Shown here: positions 1 to 5,118 of the stretch, piece after piece
Numbering within the stretch: the first letter of the stretch is position 1
Layout of the letters: the number at the start of each line of letters is the position of its first letter
Assembly (NCBI GenBank): GCA_001872265.1
Contig: MNWE01000002.1
Location: forward strand, 1 to 5,118
Source of the DNA: Parcubacteria group bacterium CG1_02_39_15
GTDB lineage: Bacteria; Patescibacteriota; Minisyncoccia; Minisyncoccales; Paceibacteraceae
Direction: 5' to 3'
DNA: 5,118 nt
Program-made: the position numbers and the translations under genes
Notes under the pieces: generated by a model
Told to the model about the DNA's origin: nothing
The model's input: only the letters and a program-made list of their open reading frames with translations
The model's database searches: none

Positions 1-103
1 TTTAGAGACGGGCGCTCAAATAAATACCCCCTTGTTTATTAAAGAGGGCGATATCATTGAGGTTAACACCGAAACCGGCGAATATGTTAGGCGGGTCGAA
101 TAG
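1..103 (+). CDS. efp: Elongation factor P, C-terminal end (partial)
   Basis: This is the 3' end of a gene that begins before the window; the first complete codon is at 2-4 and the stop TAG is at 101-103. The visible 33 residues read LETGAQINTPLFIKEGDIIE and then VNTETGEYVRRVE, which is the characteristic end of the third (OB-fold) domain of bacterial EF-P: a T-G-A motif, a P-L-F-I strand, an E-G-D turn and the closing T-G-E-Y-V-x-R. EF-P binds the ribosome next to the P-site tRNA and relieves stalling at polyproline stretches. The N-terminal domain carrying the modified residue is outside the window, so the modification type cannot be judged. Recognition is from the C-terminal signature only, but that signature is distinctive. 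Confidence 0.93.
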   Translation, partial: LETGAQINTPLFIKEGDIIEVNTETGEYVRRVE

Positions 104-105
104 TC

Positions 106-123
106 GAAGAGATAAATCTCTTC
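106..123 (+). terminator. Small perfect hairpin after efp, possible weak terminator
   Basis: GAAGAGA (106-112) pairs perfectly with TCTCTTC (117-123) around a four-base TAAA loop, beginning three bases after the efp stop. The stem is short and AT-rich, and what follows (TTCACCCC) is not a clean T-tract, so termination would be weak. It could equally stabilise the 3' end of the efp message. The inverted repeat is certain; the role is a guess. Confidence 0.4.
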
Positions 124-150
124 TTCACCCCTTCATTGCGATTCGGGTAG

Positions 151-179
151 TTGACAAATTAACTAAAATGTAGCAAAAT
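151..179 (+). promoter_or_regulatory. Putative sigma70-type promoter for the 440-aa gene
   Basis: A perfect -35 hexamer TTGACA lies at 151-156. Exactly 17 bases later is CAAAAT (174-179), a 4-of-6 match to the TATAAT -10 box. Transcription would start near 186 and give a leader of about 53 bases before the ATG at 239. The exact -35 and ideal spacing support the call, while the poor first and third -10 bases and the AT-rich background weaken it. No operator-like repeat is convincing nearby. Confidence 0.55.
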
Positions 180-226
180 AAATAGTATTTCTTTGCACCT
201 TACCAACTTGGCAAAAGTAACCCAAT

Positions 227-235
227 AAAGGAGGA
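227..235 (+). promoter_or_regulatory. Strong Shine-Dalgarno sequence for the 440-aa gene
   Basis: AAAGGAGGA sits just before the ATG at 239, with four bases between the GGAGG core (230-234) and the start codon. It is a near-perfect anti-16S match and fixes the start of the following gene. None of the minus-strand genes in the window has anything comparable. Confidence 0.85.
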
Positions 236-238
236 AGC

Positions 239-1561
239 ATGGAGACAGTAATCGAACGGGACTTAATAGAGATGTTCGGGCAATACTTTTATAATATCCA
301 CGGACAGTTCTCTGGGGAAATTCCCTCTCTTAAACCACAGCATTTCAATCTGGCTGAGGAGTGGATAGAGAGATTAACCAAGCTGTTCTTGGTTTGCCCT
401 AATGACTATCTTTCCCAGCATCGGAAGCTTACTTTAGAAATAGTGGAGAGAGTCAGAAAGAAAAGAGCTTATTACTTTTTCGTGGACGCTCTGAAAACCA
501 TTGAGAGGAAATTTAATCTTCCTTTCCCAGCTTACATTGTAGAGCTAAGGGAAGCTAAACCAAACGTGGCCAGTTTCTTACTGACCGAGTTGCTCTTAAT
601 CTGGGCTTTGCTAGAAAAGGAAGGCAGATTTCTGGTTTGCGTCAAAGACGGATACCAGCGGAAACACTTTCCTCTGCCGGAGAATCCCGAAGAGAGAAAA
701 GCCTTTATTCTCCAGGTAGGCCAGCAGATTCTAGCTTTCTTGCCCTTTATCACTCCTCAGCATCTTGATCTGATACCAGACAGGTTTGGCCCAATTCATA
801 ATGTGGATAAAGAAGCAATAAGGGTGCCGATTATAGTTAATCAGAGCATTGCTGAAATTTTGGAAGATGCATATTTTCATCAAAGATATGTCATTCATCC
901 AGTTGGAGCAGCGGTCCAGCTGAAAAATGCTTACGATATTCAGGCTATGCTGGTGAAAGTAATAGACGGCAAGATAATTGCTAAAATCTCCACCAGTAAA
1001 GGCGAAACGATAGCCCTGGTTGATCTGGAAACTGCTCAGGGCGTGGATTTCCTTTTAAAACATGGAGGGCCGTTGATTCAAGTAAGAGACGCTCTGGCGC
1101 TCTTGGTGGCCAGCGTTTATCACGATTTAGTAGTTAGAATCGAGACGCCAACTAAGAGAAAAAGGAAATACGCTTTTCGGGCGGTTGAAGGAGAACGGGT
1201 AATCTTGCCGGAAGAAGAACCTATCTTTATCTACATCCCCCAGAAAATAAGAGTGGGTGGCGAAATAAAAGAGGTTTCGCCGTGCCAGCCAGCTCCTTTT
1301 CGGCGGTCGCCCCGACCTCATCAGGTGAGAGAACATCCTATGCGGCTTTGGCGGGGTGAAATGAGTGAATATCAACGTAGACGAGTTGAGGAATTTGAGA
1401 GAGAAACTGGTTTCAAGATTTTGGAAAAGCTACCGCCAGACCATACCTTTGTTTTGCCTTTCAGTAGTCCTAAGGGAGCAGAAGTGATTGCCCACTACCC
1501 TCTCTTTATCAAAAGAAAGGTAGAGGCAGAGATGCTTAGTAAATTACAACCCTCGAGCTGA
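239..1561 (+). CDS. Uncharacterised 440-aa protein with C-terminal HxVRxHxxRL motif
   Basis: I do not recognise this family and assign no function. The start is well supported by a strong ribosome binding site; the stop TGA is at 1559-1561. The product has no signal peptide and no clear membrane span, although residues 112-126 are hydrophobic and leucine-rich. Residues 1-220 look mainly helical and mixed-charge. Residues 221-300 contain an alternating hydrophobic/charged stretch ending in a conserved-looking A-S-V-Y-H-D-L-V-V (291-299). A basic cluster (KRKRKY, 306-311) follows. The C-terminal part, about 350-410, is the most distinctive: arginine- and proline-rich, with H361, R364, H366 and R369 in an HQVREHPMRL motif, then a helix rich in R and E, then P-D-H-T-F-V-L-P-F (400-408). 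The pattern vaguely recalls H-x-R-x-H-R segments in uncharacterised phage and plasmid proteins, possibly nucleic-acid or metal binding, but this is weak. Base composition is higher in GC than in the minus-strand genes, peaking near 60% at 1261-1320. It appears monocistronic. Confidence 0.85.
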   Translation: METVIERDLIEMFGQYFYNIHGQFSGEIPSLKPQHFNLAEEWIERLTKLFLVCPNDYLSQHRKLTLEIVERVRKKRAYYFFVDALKTIERKFNLPFPAYIVELREAKPNVASFLLTELLLIWALLEKEGRFLVCVKDGYQRKHFPLPENPEERKAFILQVGQQILAFLPFITPQHLDLIPDRFGPIHNVDKEAIRVPIIVNQSIAEILEDAYFHQRYVIHPVGAAVQLKNAYDIQAMLVKVIDGKIIAKISTSKGETIALVDLETAQGVDFLLKHGGPLIQVRDALALLVASVYHDLVVRIETPTKRKRKYAFRAVEGERVILPEEEPIFIYIPQKIRVGGEIKEVSPCQPAPFRRSPRPHQVREHPMRLWRGEMSEYQRRRVEEFERETGFKILEKLPPDHTFVLPFSSPKGAEVIAHYPLFIKRKVEAEMLSKLQPSS

Positions 1562-1581
1562 TTATTCAACCGAGGGTTTTT
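1548..1581 (+). terminator. Rho-independent terminator overlapping the stop codon
   Basis: AACCCTCG (1548-1555) pairs with CGAGGGTT (1571-1578) to give an eight-base stem with six G/C-rich core pairs. The loop is 15 bases and contains the TGA stop of the 440-aa gene. A five-T run (1577-1581) and further AT-rich sequence follow. On the opposite strand the same hairpin is followed only by TTGTAATTT, so it may act weakly for the converging minus-strand operon as well. The left arm lies in coding sequence, so a ribosome finishing the gene would cover it. Confidence 0.8.
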
Positions 1582-1584
1582 ATA

Positions 1585-2034
1585 TTATTTGTCTTGATAG
1601 ATCTTCTTAGCCAAGTAGTTTTTAATCATTTTTCCGCTCGGCGGAAATAGAGGCGAAGGCAAATTGTCCAAATCAAACCATTTCCATTCGGTAATCTCGT
1701 CTGGTTCCATTATTTTGGGTTTTCCTTCAAACTTCTCGCACAAAAAGCCAATGGTTACAAAATGGGCGTCAGAGACAACATCATTAGAAACGCTGAATAC
1801 TTTTAAATCTTTTGCTCTAATTCCCGTTTCTTCCAAAACTTCCCGGATGGCCCCTTCTTTTAGATTTTCTTGAAAGTGCAATTTCCCGCCAGGCATAGTC
1901 CAGGTTCCTTCGCCATGCAGCAAGCTGCTGGCTTTTTCTGGGTTAGGATGACGACGCCCCAAAAGCACTTTCTCCTCTTTTAAAATCATTATTCCAAATC
2001 CCGCTCCCGGTTTTTGCTTTTCTTGGTTTTCCAT
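1585..2034 (-). CDS. Nudix hydrolase, MutT/NUDT15-like
   Basis: A 149-residue single-domain Nudix protein of typical length. The Nudix box is complete and canonical at residues 50-72: G50, E56, then R64-E65 and E68-E69-T70-G71-I72, fitting G-x5-E-x7-R-E-U-x-E-E-x-G-U. E65, E68 and E69 should bind the catalytic metal. The preceding strand (VLLGRRHP, 23-30) and G-T-W-T-M-P-G-G (43-50) resemble the NUDT15/MutT group that hydrolyses nucleoside triphosphates, including oxidised dGTP, to the monophosphate and pyrophosphate. The closing E-W-K-W-F-D-L-D-N-L-P (116-126) is also typical. The exact substrate cannot be read from the sequence. The start ATG overlaps the TAA of the upstream CYTH gene by one base (TAATG), and there is no clear Shine-Dalgarno sequence, so translation is probably coupled. 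It is the last gene of the minus-strand run. Confidence 0.93.
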   Translation of the reverse strand: MENQEKQKPGAGFGIMILKEEKVLLGRRHPNPEKASSLLHGEGTWTMPGGKLHFQENLKEGAIREVLEETGIRAKDLKVFSVSNDVVSDAHFVTIGFLCEKFEGKPKIMEPDEITEWKWFDLDNLPSPLFPPSGKMIKNYLAKKIYQDK

Positions 2035-2558
2035 TATTCTTTGAATTGAAGTTTTTGATAATTATATTTTTTAAGGAACGGCTCGATGTCAGAATACTTT
2101 TTACCGGCCAGATAGCCGCCGGCAGCAAATTCTTCTTGAGTAACATCAGCTAAACAAAAATCAGGCATTTTAAAACCTGATTTTTCATCAATTGAAGAAA
2201 ACTCAAAATCTACCAACCCCAGCCCTTCTAAACTATCTAAAAATATATCTATTTCTGCTACTCGGCCGTTAATGGGATAATAATGTCTTATTTTCCTTAA
2301 TCTTTTTCCTGGTAGAGTAGATAGCTCAGCGAATTCTTTTTCTGAAAGAGGAATTGTTCGTTCTACCTGCTCTCCAGCGTCAAAACTTTGAGGAGATTTT
2401 TTAGTTATTTCCAGAACATCTCCTCTCTTTCTTATCCTTAAAATAGGATGAGGAACAGATCGAGGGATATAAATATCAAAAAATTCTTCTGATTTACAAT
2501 CCTTTAAACCTTTAGGCAATTCTTTTAATAAAAAAGTTCGTTCTAATTCTAACACCAT
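2034..2558 (-). CDS. CYTH-domain (triphosphate tunnel metalloenzyme) protein
   Basis: A 174-residue protein spanning one CYTH domain, the fold shared by class IV adenylate cyclases, thiamine triphosphatases and inorganic triphosphatases. The usual landmarks appear in order: the N-terminal E-x-E pair (E4, E6), basic tunnel residues in L-R-I-R-K-R (40-45) and I-T-K-K (51-54), E66 in Q-V-E-R-T-I-P-L, R88/K89/R91, the acidic A-E-I-D-I-F (101-106), the G-L-x-L-V-D-F-E-F strand (112-120) and a late D-V-T (138-140). The lysine of the usual ExExK signature is threonine here (T8), and the strand usually seen as ExE reads D117-x-E119. Most tunnel residues remain, so a triphosphate-binding enzyme is still likely, though the substrate is unknown. 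The start lies nine bases after the Maf stop with no Shine-Dalgarno sequence; starting here places the E-x-E at the expected extreme N-terminus. Confidence 0.88.
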   Translation of the reverse strand: MVLELERTFLLKELPKGLKDCKSEEFFDIYIPRSVPHPILRIRKRGDVLEITKKSPQSFDAGEQVERTIPLSEKEFAELSTLPGKRLRKIRHYYPINGRVAEIDIFLDSLEGLGLVDFEFSSIDEKSGFKMPDFCLADVTQEEFAAGGYLAGKKYSDIEPFLKKYNYQKLQFKE

Positions 2559-2567
2559 ATATCAAAA

Positions 2568-3149
2568 TTATAATTTGTAGCCGATTTCTGGCAACATTTC
2601 AATTATCACTTCTACAGGGATGCCCATCAGCGCGTTGGTGTAGCTTCCGACTAATTTTGCAGGAAAAGTTGAACTGGCGTAGTTTTTGATATCGTAACCA
2701 TGGGCATACTTATTGTAATTTGGGTCTTGGTCTAAATATCTATTAATTTCAGAATCTGATAATTTCCTCATAAATACTTCTGTTTTTACTACTCTTGTTA
2801 TCGATTTTTGAGTCGATGTATTTACCATATAAACTCCTGTATAAAAATCGTATTTCTTTCCCGACAAGCTTCTTAGCCTTTGGAAAGCTTCTTCTTTTGA
2901 TTTTGGCTTTTCAAGAATTTTTCCTTCAAAAAAACCAACCGAATCTAAACCGATAACAATGGCATCCAAATGGTTTTTAGCAACTGAATCTGTCTTTAGT
3001 TTTGATAGTGTTTTTACTAATTCTTCGGGATTGTTTCTTTCTGCTTGAGATTCATCTAAATTGCTCCCTTCTGCTTCAAAGGGAATACCCAAATAACCGA
3101 ATACTTCCTTTCGATAAGGCGAGGTAGTCGCCAGAATTATTTTCGGCAT
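2568..3149 (-). CDS. maf: Maf-family nucleoside triphosphate pyrophosphatase
   Basis: A 193-residue protein matching the usual Maf length. It opens with M-P-K-I-I-L-A-T-T-S-P-Y-R-K, the Maf phosphate-binding signature (S10, R13). The central G-L-D-S (67-70) with D69 corresponds to the family's G-A-D-T catalytic aspartate. It is followed by G-K-I-L-E-K-P (76-82), L-R-S-L-S-G-K (92-98) and T-G-V (104-106), all in the expected order. The C-terminal A-H-G-Y-D-I (149-154) and V-G-S-Y-T-N-A-L-M-G-I-P (167-178) match the A-G-x-Y and G-S-x-x-N-V-x-G-L-P segments. Maf proteins release pyrophosphate from (d)NTPs such as dTTP, UTP or modified nucleotides; the subfamily is unclear. An in-frame ATG upstream at 3294-3296 would add 49 residues, but that extension lies inside the DoxX-like gene and precedes the family's natural start. 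The chosen ATG (3147-3149) gives a 13-base overlap with that gene. Confidence 0.92.
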   Translation of the reverse strand: MPKIILATTSPYRKEVFGYLGIPFEAEGSNLDESQAERNNPEELVKTLSKLKTDSVAKNHLDAIVIGLDSVGFFEGKILEKPKSKEEAFQRLRSLSGKKYDFYTGVYMVNTSTQKSITRVVKTEVFMRKLSDSEINRYLDQDPNYNKYAHGYDIKNYASSTFPAKLVGSYTNALMGIPVEVIIEMLPEIGYKL

Positions 3150-3556
3150 TTTAATAAATTTTTGCTTGAGTCCTGACTCAAAAGCCAAACCTGAGGAATG
3201 ATGAATAAAATATTTACAATTATAGTTGGAATACCAGCCAAGGGAGCGTAAGCAAGATTTGTGCCAATCATTAAAATTAAACCAAATTTCGCCCAATTTT
3301 TTCCCAAAAGAATAAGCAAACCGCCCAAAACCTCAACCAAACCGGCTGCAAAAATAAAGATTGCGGCCGAGGGAATAAAATAAGTGACAATGATGTCCGT
3401 ATAAGACGGTACGGTACAAAGTTTAGCAAAGGCTTGAAAAGTGAAGCCGGCTATGTCTTTGTCTATCAATACTTCAATAATTAATTGGAGAAATTTTGTT
3501 ATTCCCGAAATAATCCAGATTATTCCGAAAGCTAATCTAATTTTCGATGAAGACAT
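3137..3556 (-). CDS. DoxX-like small integral membrane protein
   Basis: A 139-residue hydrophobic protein with about four membrane segments: roughly residues 7-25, 55-84 (one long or two short segments), 88-106 and 110-127. The first segment, G-I-I-W-I-I-S-G-I-T-K-F, and the later G-L-V-E-V-L-G-G-L-L-I-L-L-G (72-85) match the DoxX/DoxD-like pattern of a glycine plus lysine at the first helix end and an E-x-x-G-G-x-x-L-x-x-G helix. DoxX-like proteins are poorly understood; some act in sulfur or thiol redox membrane complexes, but no such role can be assigned here. No cysteine pair suggests redox activity. It starts 11 bases after the HD gene and its end overlaps the Maf start by 13 bases, so translation is likely coupled. 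No Shine-Dalgarno sequence is near the ATG; a GGAG lies too far upstream. Confidence 0.75.
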   Translation of the reverse strand: MSSSKIRLAFGIIWIISGITKFLQLIIEVLIDKDIAGFTFQAFAKLCTVPSYTDIIVTYFIPSAAIFIFAAGLVEVLGGLLILLGKNWAKFGLILMIGTNLAYAPLAGIPTIIVNILFIIPQVWLLSQDSSKNLLKCRK

Positions 3557-3567
3557 AAATTAATAAA

Positions 3568-4167
3568 TTATTTTCTCCGGTTAGGAGTCCAAAGCTTTTT
3601 CCACCAAAAAGTCGGCTCTTGCTTTTTGGCTTCTTTAGAAAGCGCTTTGGCTAACTTTGTGTGCATTAATTTTTCTTGCTGGCTTTTTAATTTATTCGGA
3701 TTAAGCCAGAATTCAGCTTCCTTGTTCCCTTGTAATTGGTATTCTCTTAAAAGTAAAATTTCATCAAGCAAGTCAGCATCCTTAGTGATTTTCGCTTCCA
3801 ATGTCTTTTTCTCTTGGTATTCTTTGGAGAGTTTAATCAATTCTTTTGAATGAAGGATATCTTTTAACTGTTCGTCCCTAATTTCATCTTCAAAAACTTT
3901 AATGTATCTTTTATGAACCCAATTTTGATCGGCAGAGCGAGCTTCCTCAATGTCGTGCAAAAGGCACATTTTTATTACCTTATCAGCGTCGGCTTTTAAT
4001 TCTTTAGCTAAAAAATAACCGACGAAGGCGGTTCTAAAAGAATGGGTGGCAATATTATCGGTTAAATCTTGGAAAAGCAGCATCTGCTGATGAGCTCTGA
4101 TCACTTTTCTCAAATTGCCGATTTCATAAAAAAAGGAAACTAATTTTTTGAGTTGGTTTTGCTTCAT
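3568..4167 (-). CDS. HD-domain phosphohydrolase, YfbR/HDDC2-like
   Basis: A 199-residue HD-superfamily protein. The metal-binding residues appear in order: H42 (I-A-T-H-S-F-R), H71-D72 (C-L-L-H-D-I-E-E) and D130/D132 in I-T-K-D-A-D-L-L-D-E. The spacing and the flanking L-A-K-E-L-x-x-D-x-D-K-V motif are those of the YfbR/HDDC2 group, whose characterised members are 5'-deoxynucleotidases removing phosphate from dNMPs. By family this would put it in deoxynucleotide turnover, but that substrate is inferred. The usual E-x-x-x-G-D after the HD pair is replaced by E-A-R-S-A-D (75-80), so the active site may differ. The last 25 residues are basic and tryptophan-rich (F-W-W-K-K-L-W, 187-193), a tail I do not associate with this family and that could contact membrane or nucleic acid. 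The ATG follows the tyrS stop by three bases, without a Shine-Dalgarno sequence. Confidence 0.88.
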   Translation of the reverse strand: MKQNQLKKLVSFFYEIGNLRKVIRAHQQMLLFQDLTDNIATHSFRTAFVGYFLAKELKADADKVIKMCLLHDIEEARSADQNWVHKRYIKVFEDEIRDEQLKDILHSKELIKLSKEYQEKKTLEAKITKDADLLDEILLLREYQLQGNKEAEFWLNPNKLKSQQEKLMHTKLAKALSKEAKKQEPTFWWKKLWTPNRRK

Positions 4168-4170
4168 GAT

Positions 4171-5118
4171 TTATTTGATTTTTATTTTAAGGAATTTTCG
4201 CTTGCCGACTTGAATTATCATTCCTTCTTCGGTTTTAATCTTTTCTTTCCAGTCCTTTTTTACTTTGCCGTCTATTTTTGCCCCGCCCTGCAAAATTACT
4301 CTTCTAGCTTCGCTTTTTGATGGAGCTAATTTTGCTTCAAATAGCAGATCGACAAGCAGATAAACTTTTTTTGAAGTTTCAAAAGCCGCTATTTTGCTGG
4401 GCAGCCCTTTCTCTCTAAAGACCTTATTGAATTCTTCTTCAGCTTTTTTGGCTGCTTTTTCTCCGTGATAAATCCTGACGATTTCTTTTGCCAATTTAGC
4501 CTTTAAATCTCTGGGGTTGCCCTTTTTTACTTCTTCTGTCGGAATGCGGGTTAGTAATGCAAAATAATCTCTGATTAGCTCGTCGGGAATTGACATTATT
4601 TTACCAAACATTTGAGAAGCGGAATCTTCTATCCAGACGCAATTGCCCGAGCTTTTGCTCATTGGTTTTCCATCAATTCCCAAAACCAAAGGAGTAGTAA
4701 GAACAAACTTTTCTCTGCTTCGCATTTTTTCTTGCAGCTCGCGGCCAATCAGCATATTAAAAACTTGATCAGTGCCGCCAATTTCCAAATCGGTATTTAA
4801 GGCGACGGAATCATACCCTTGAAGCAAAGGGTACAGGGTTTCGTGGGTCCAAACCGTTCCGCCTTTTTTAAGACGTTCTTGGAACATATCTCGCTGAAAA
4901 AGCTTTATGGCGCTGATATGGCGAGCGATTTGGACAATGTCGCGGAGCTTTAATTTCAAAAGCCAGTCACCATTGTATCTAATTTTTACTTTAGAGAAAT
5001 CCAAAACCTTCCCTGCTTGTTTCTTCCAATCTTTTATATTTTTTTTAATTTCTTTCTCAGTGATTAAAATTCGGGTTTTTTCCCTGGCTGACGGGTCGCC
5101 AGCTAAAACTGTTCCCGT
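4171..5118 (-). CDS. tyrS: Tyrosyl-tRNA synthetase, N-terminus beyond the window (partial)
   Basis: The reading frame is open from the right edge (5118) to TAA at 4171-4173, giving 315 visible residues of a family usually near 400. The missing part would hold the N-terminal HIGH-type ATP motif. The visible sequence starts T-G-T-V-L-A-G-D-P-S, matching the I-G-D-P-S/T segment of TyrRS. It continues through tyrosine-pocket motifs Y-P-L-L-Q-G-Y-D (about 4811-4834) and L-E-I-G-G-T-D-Q (about 4765-4788), to the class I signature K-P-M-S-K-S (MSKS at 4651-4662), then a helical anticodon-binding region and a C-terminal S4 RNA-binding domain (about 4174-4332). The TTG at 5002-5004 is an internal leucine codon, not a start. 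The enzyme charges tRNA-Tyr with tyrosine in the cytoplasm. It is the first visible gene of the leftward run. Confidence 0.96.
   Translation of the reverse strand, partial: TGTVLAGDPSAREKTRILITEKEIKKNIKDWKKQAGKVLDFSKVKIRYNGDWLLKLKLRDIVQIARHISAIKLFQRDMFQERLKKGGTVWTHETLYPLLQGYDSVALNTDLEIGGTDQVFNMLIGRELQEKMRSREKFVLTTPLVLGIDGKPMSKSSGNCVWIEDSASQMFGKIMSIPDELIRDYFALLTRIPTEEVKKGNPRDLKAKLAKEIVRIYHGEKAAKKAEEEFNKVFREKGLPSKIAAFETSKKVYLLVDLLFEAKLAPSKSEARRVILQGGAKIDGKVKKDWKEKIKTEEGMIIQVGKRKFLKIKIK

Larger units (their letters stand above)
1585..5118 (-). other. Probable leftward operon: tyrS-HD-DoxX-maf-CYTH-Nudix
   Basis: Six genes lie on one strand with junctions, in transcription order, of +3, +11, -13, +9 and -1 bases. 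No junction leaves room for a promoter plus terminator, so a single transcript from a promoter to the right of 5118 is the simplest reading. Internal promoters inside coding sequence cannot be excluded. Overlapping junctions and missing Shine-Dalgarno sequences suggest translational coupling, at least for maf and the Nudix gene. Confidence 0.8.

Noticed and set aside
192..215. Inverted repeat TTTGC/GCAAA with an internal CCAACTTGG in the leader of the 440-aa gene
   Set aside because: Only five base pairs with a long loop; in AT-rich DNA this is expected by chance, and no operator or riboswitch family fits.
532..753. Minus-strand open frame inside the 440-aa gene (also 1127-1375)
   Set aside because: Both lie wholly within a well-supported gene, have no ribosome binding site evidence or recognisable domain, and look like antisense shadows.
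1664..1873. Plus-strand open frames opposite the Nudix, HD and TyrRS genes (also 3626-3853 and 4612-4800)
   Set aside because: They are antisense to confidently recognised genes and their products resemble no protein family.
1943..2146. Minus-strand frame overlapping the CYTH/Nudix junction
   Set aside because: It is an out-of-frame reading of two real genes, with no independent start signal.
3150..3296. A longer Maf protein starting 49 residues upstream
   Set aside because: The extension lies within the DoxX-like gene in another frame, has no Maf character, and the family signature starts directly at the internal ATG (3147-3149).
4171..5004. TyrRS starting at TTG 5002-5004
   Set aside because: The frame stays open to the window edge and the upstream residues match TyrRS (T-G-T-V-L-A-G-D-P-S), so the TTG is an internal leucine codon.
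1..5118. CRISPR array, tRNA/rRNA, insertion sequence or defence system
   Set aside because: No regularly spaced repeats, cloverleaf-like sequence, transposase, terminal repeats or defence-associated domains were seen on either strand by eye.

Overview
The window looks like chromosomal housekeeping DNA from a small-genome, AT-rich bacterium, most probably a member of the Patescibacteria/CPR (Parcubacteria-like). This is inferred from the very compact gene packing, the KPMSKS form of the tyrosyl-tRNA synthetase signature, and the sequence style of the CYTH, Maf and HD proteins. No rRNA or other taxonomic marker is present, so the assignment is tentative.

Left part, + strand (1-1581). The window opens in the last 33 codons of elongation factor P (efp), followed three bases later by a small perfect hairpin. 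A 135-base intergenic region carries a plausible sigma70-type promoter and a strong Shine-Dalgarno sequence in front of a 440-codon gene that I cannot assign to a known function. That gene ends in a rho-independent terminator whose stem overlaps its own stop codon.

Right part, - strand (1585-5118). This is a tightly packed run of six genes read leftward, converging on the + strand genes at about 1561-1585. In transcription order they are tyrosyl-tRNA synthetase (N-terminus off the window), an HD-domain phosphohydrolase, a small DoxX-like membrane protein, a Maf-family nucleotide pyrophosphatase, a CYTH/triphosphate-tunnel protein and a MutT-like Nudix hydrolase. Gaps are 3 and 11 bases, then a 13-base overlap, a 9-base gap and a 1-base overlap, so one transcript is likely. 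Its promoter must lie to the right of the window. None of the five internal genes has a good Shine-Dalgarno sequence.

Four of the five genes after tyrS belong to four unrelated phosphohydrolase folds (HD, Maf, CYTH, Nudix), each known for acting on nucleotides or triphosphates. The simplest joint reading is a nucleotide-pool cleaning or salvage cassette behind a translation gene. That is an inference from family membership, and neither substrates nor cooperation can be read from the sequence. I see no CRISPR array, mobile element, tRNA or rRNA.
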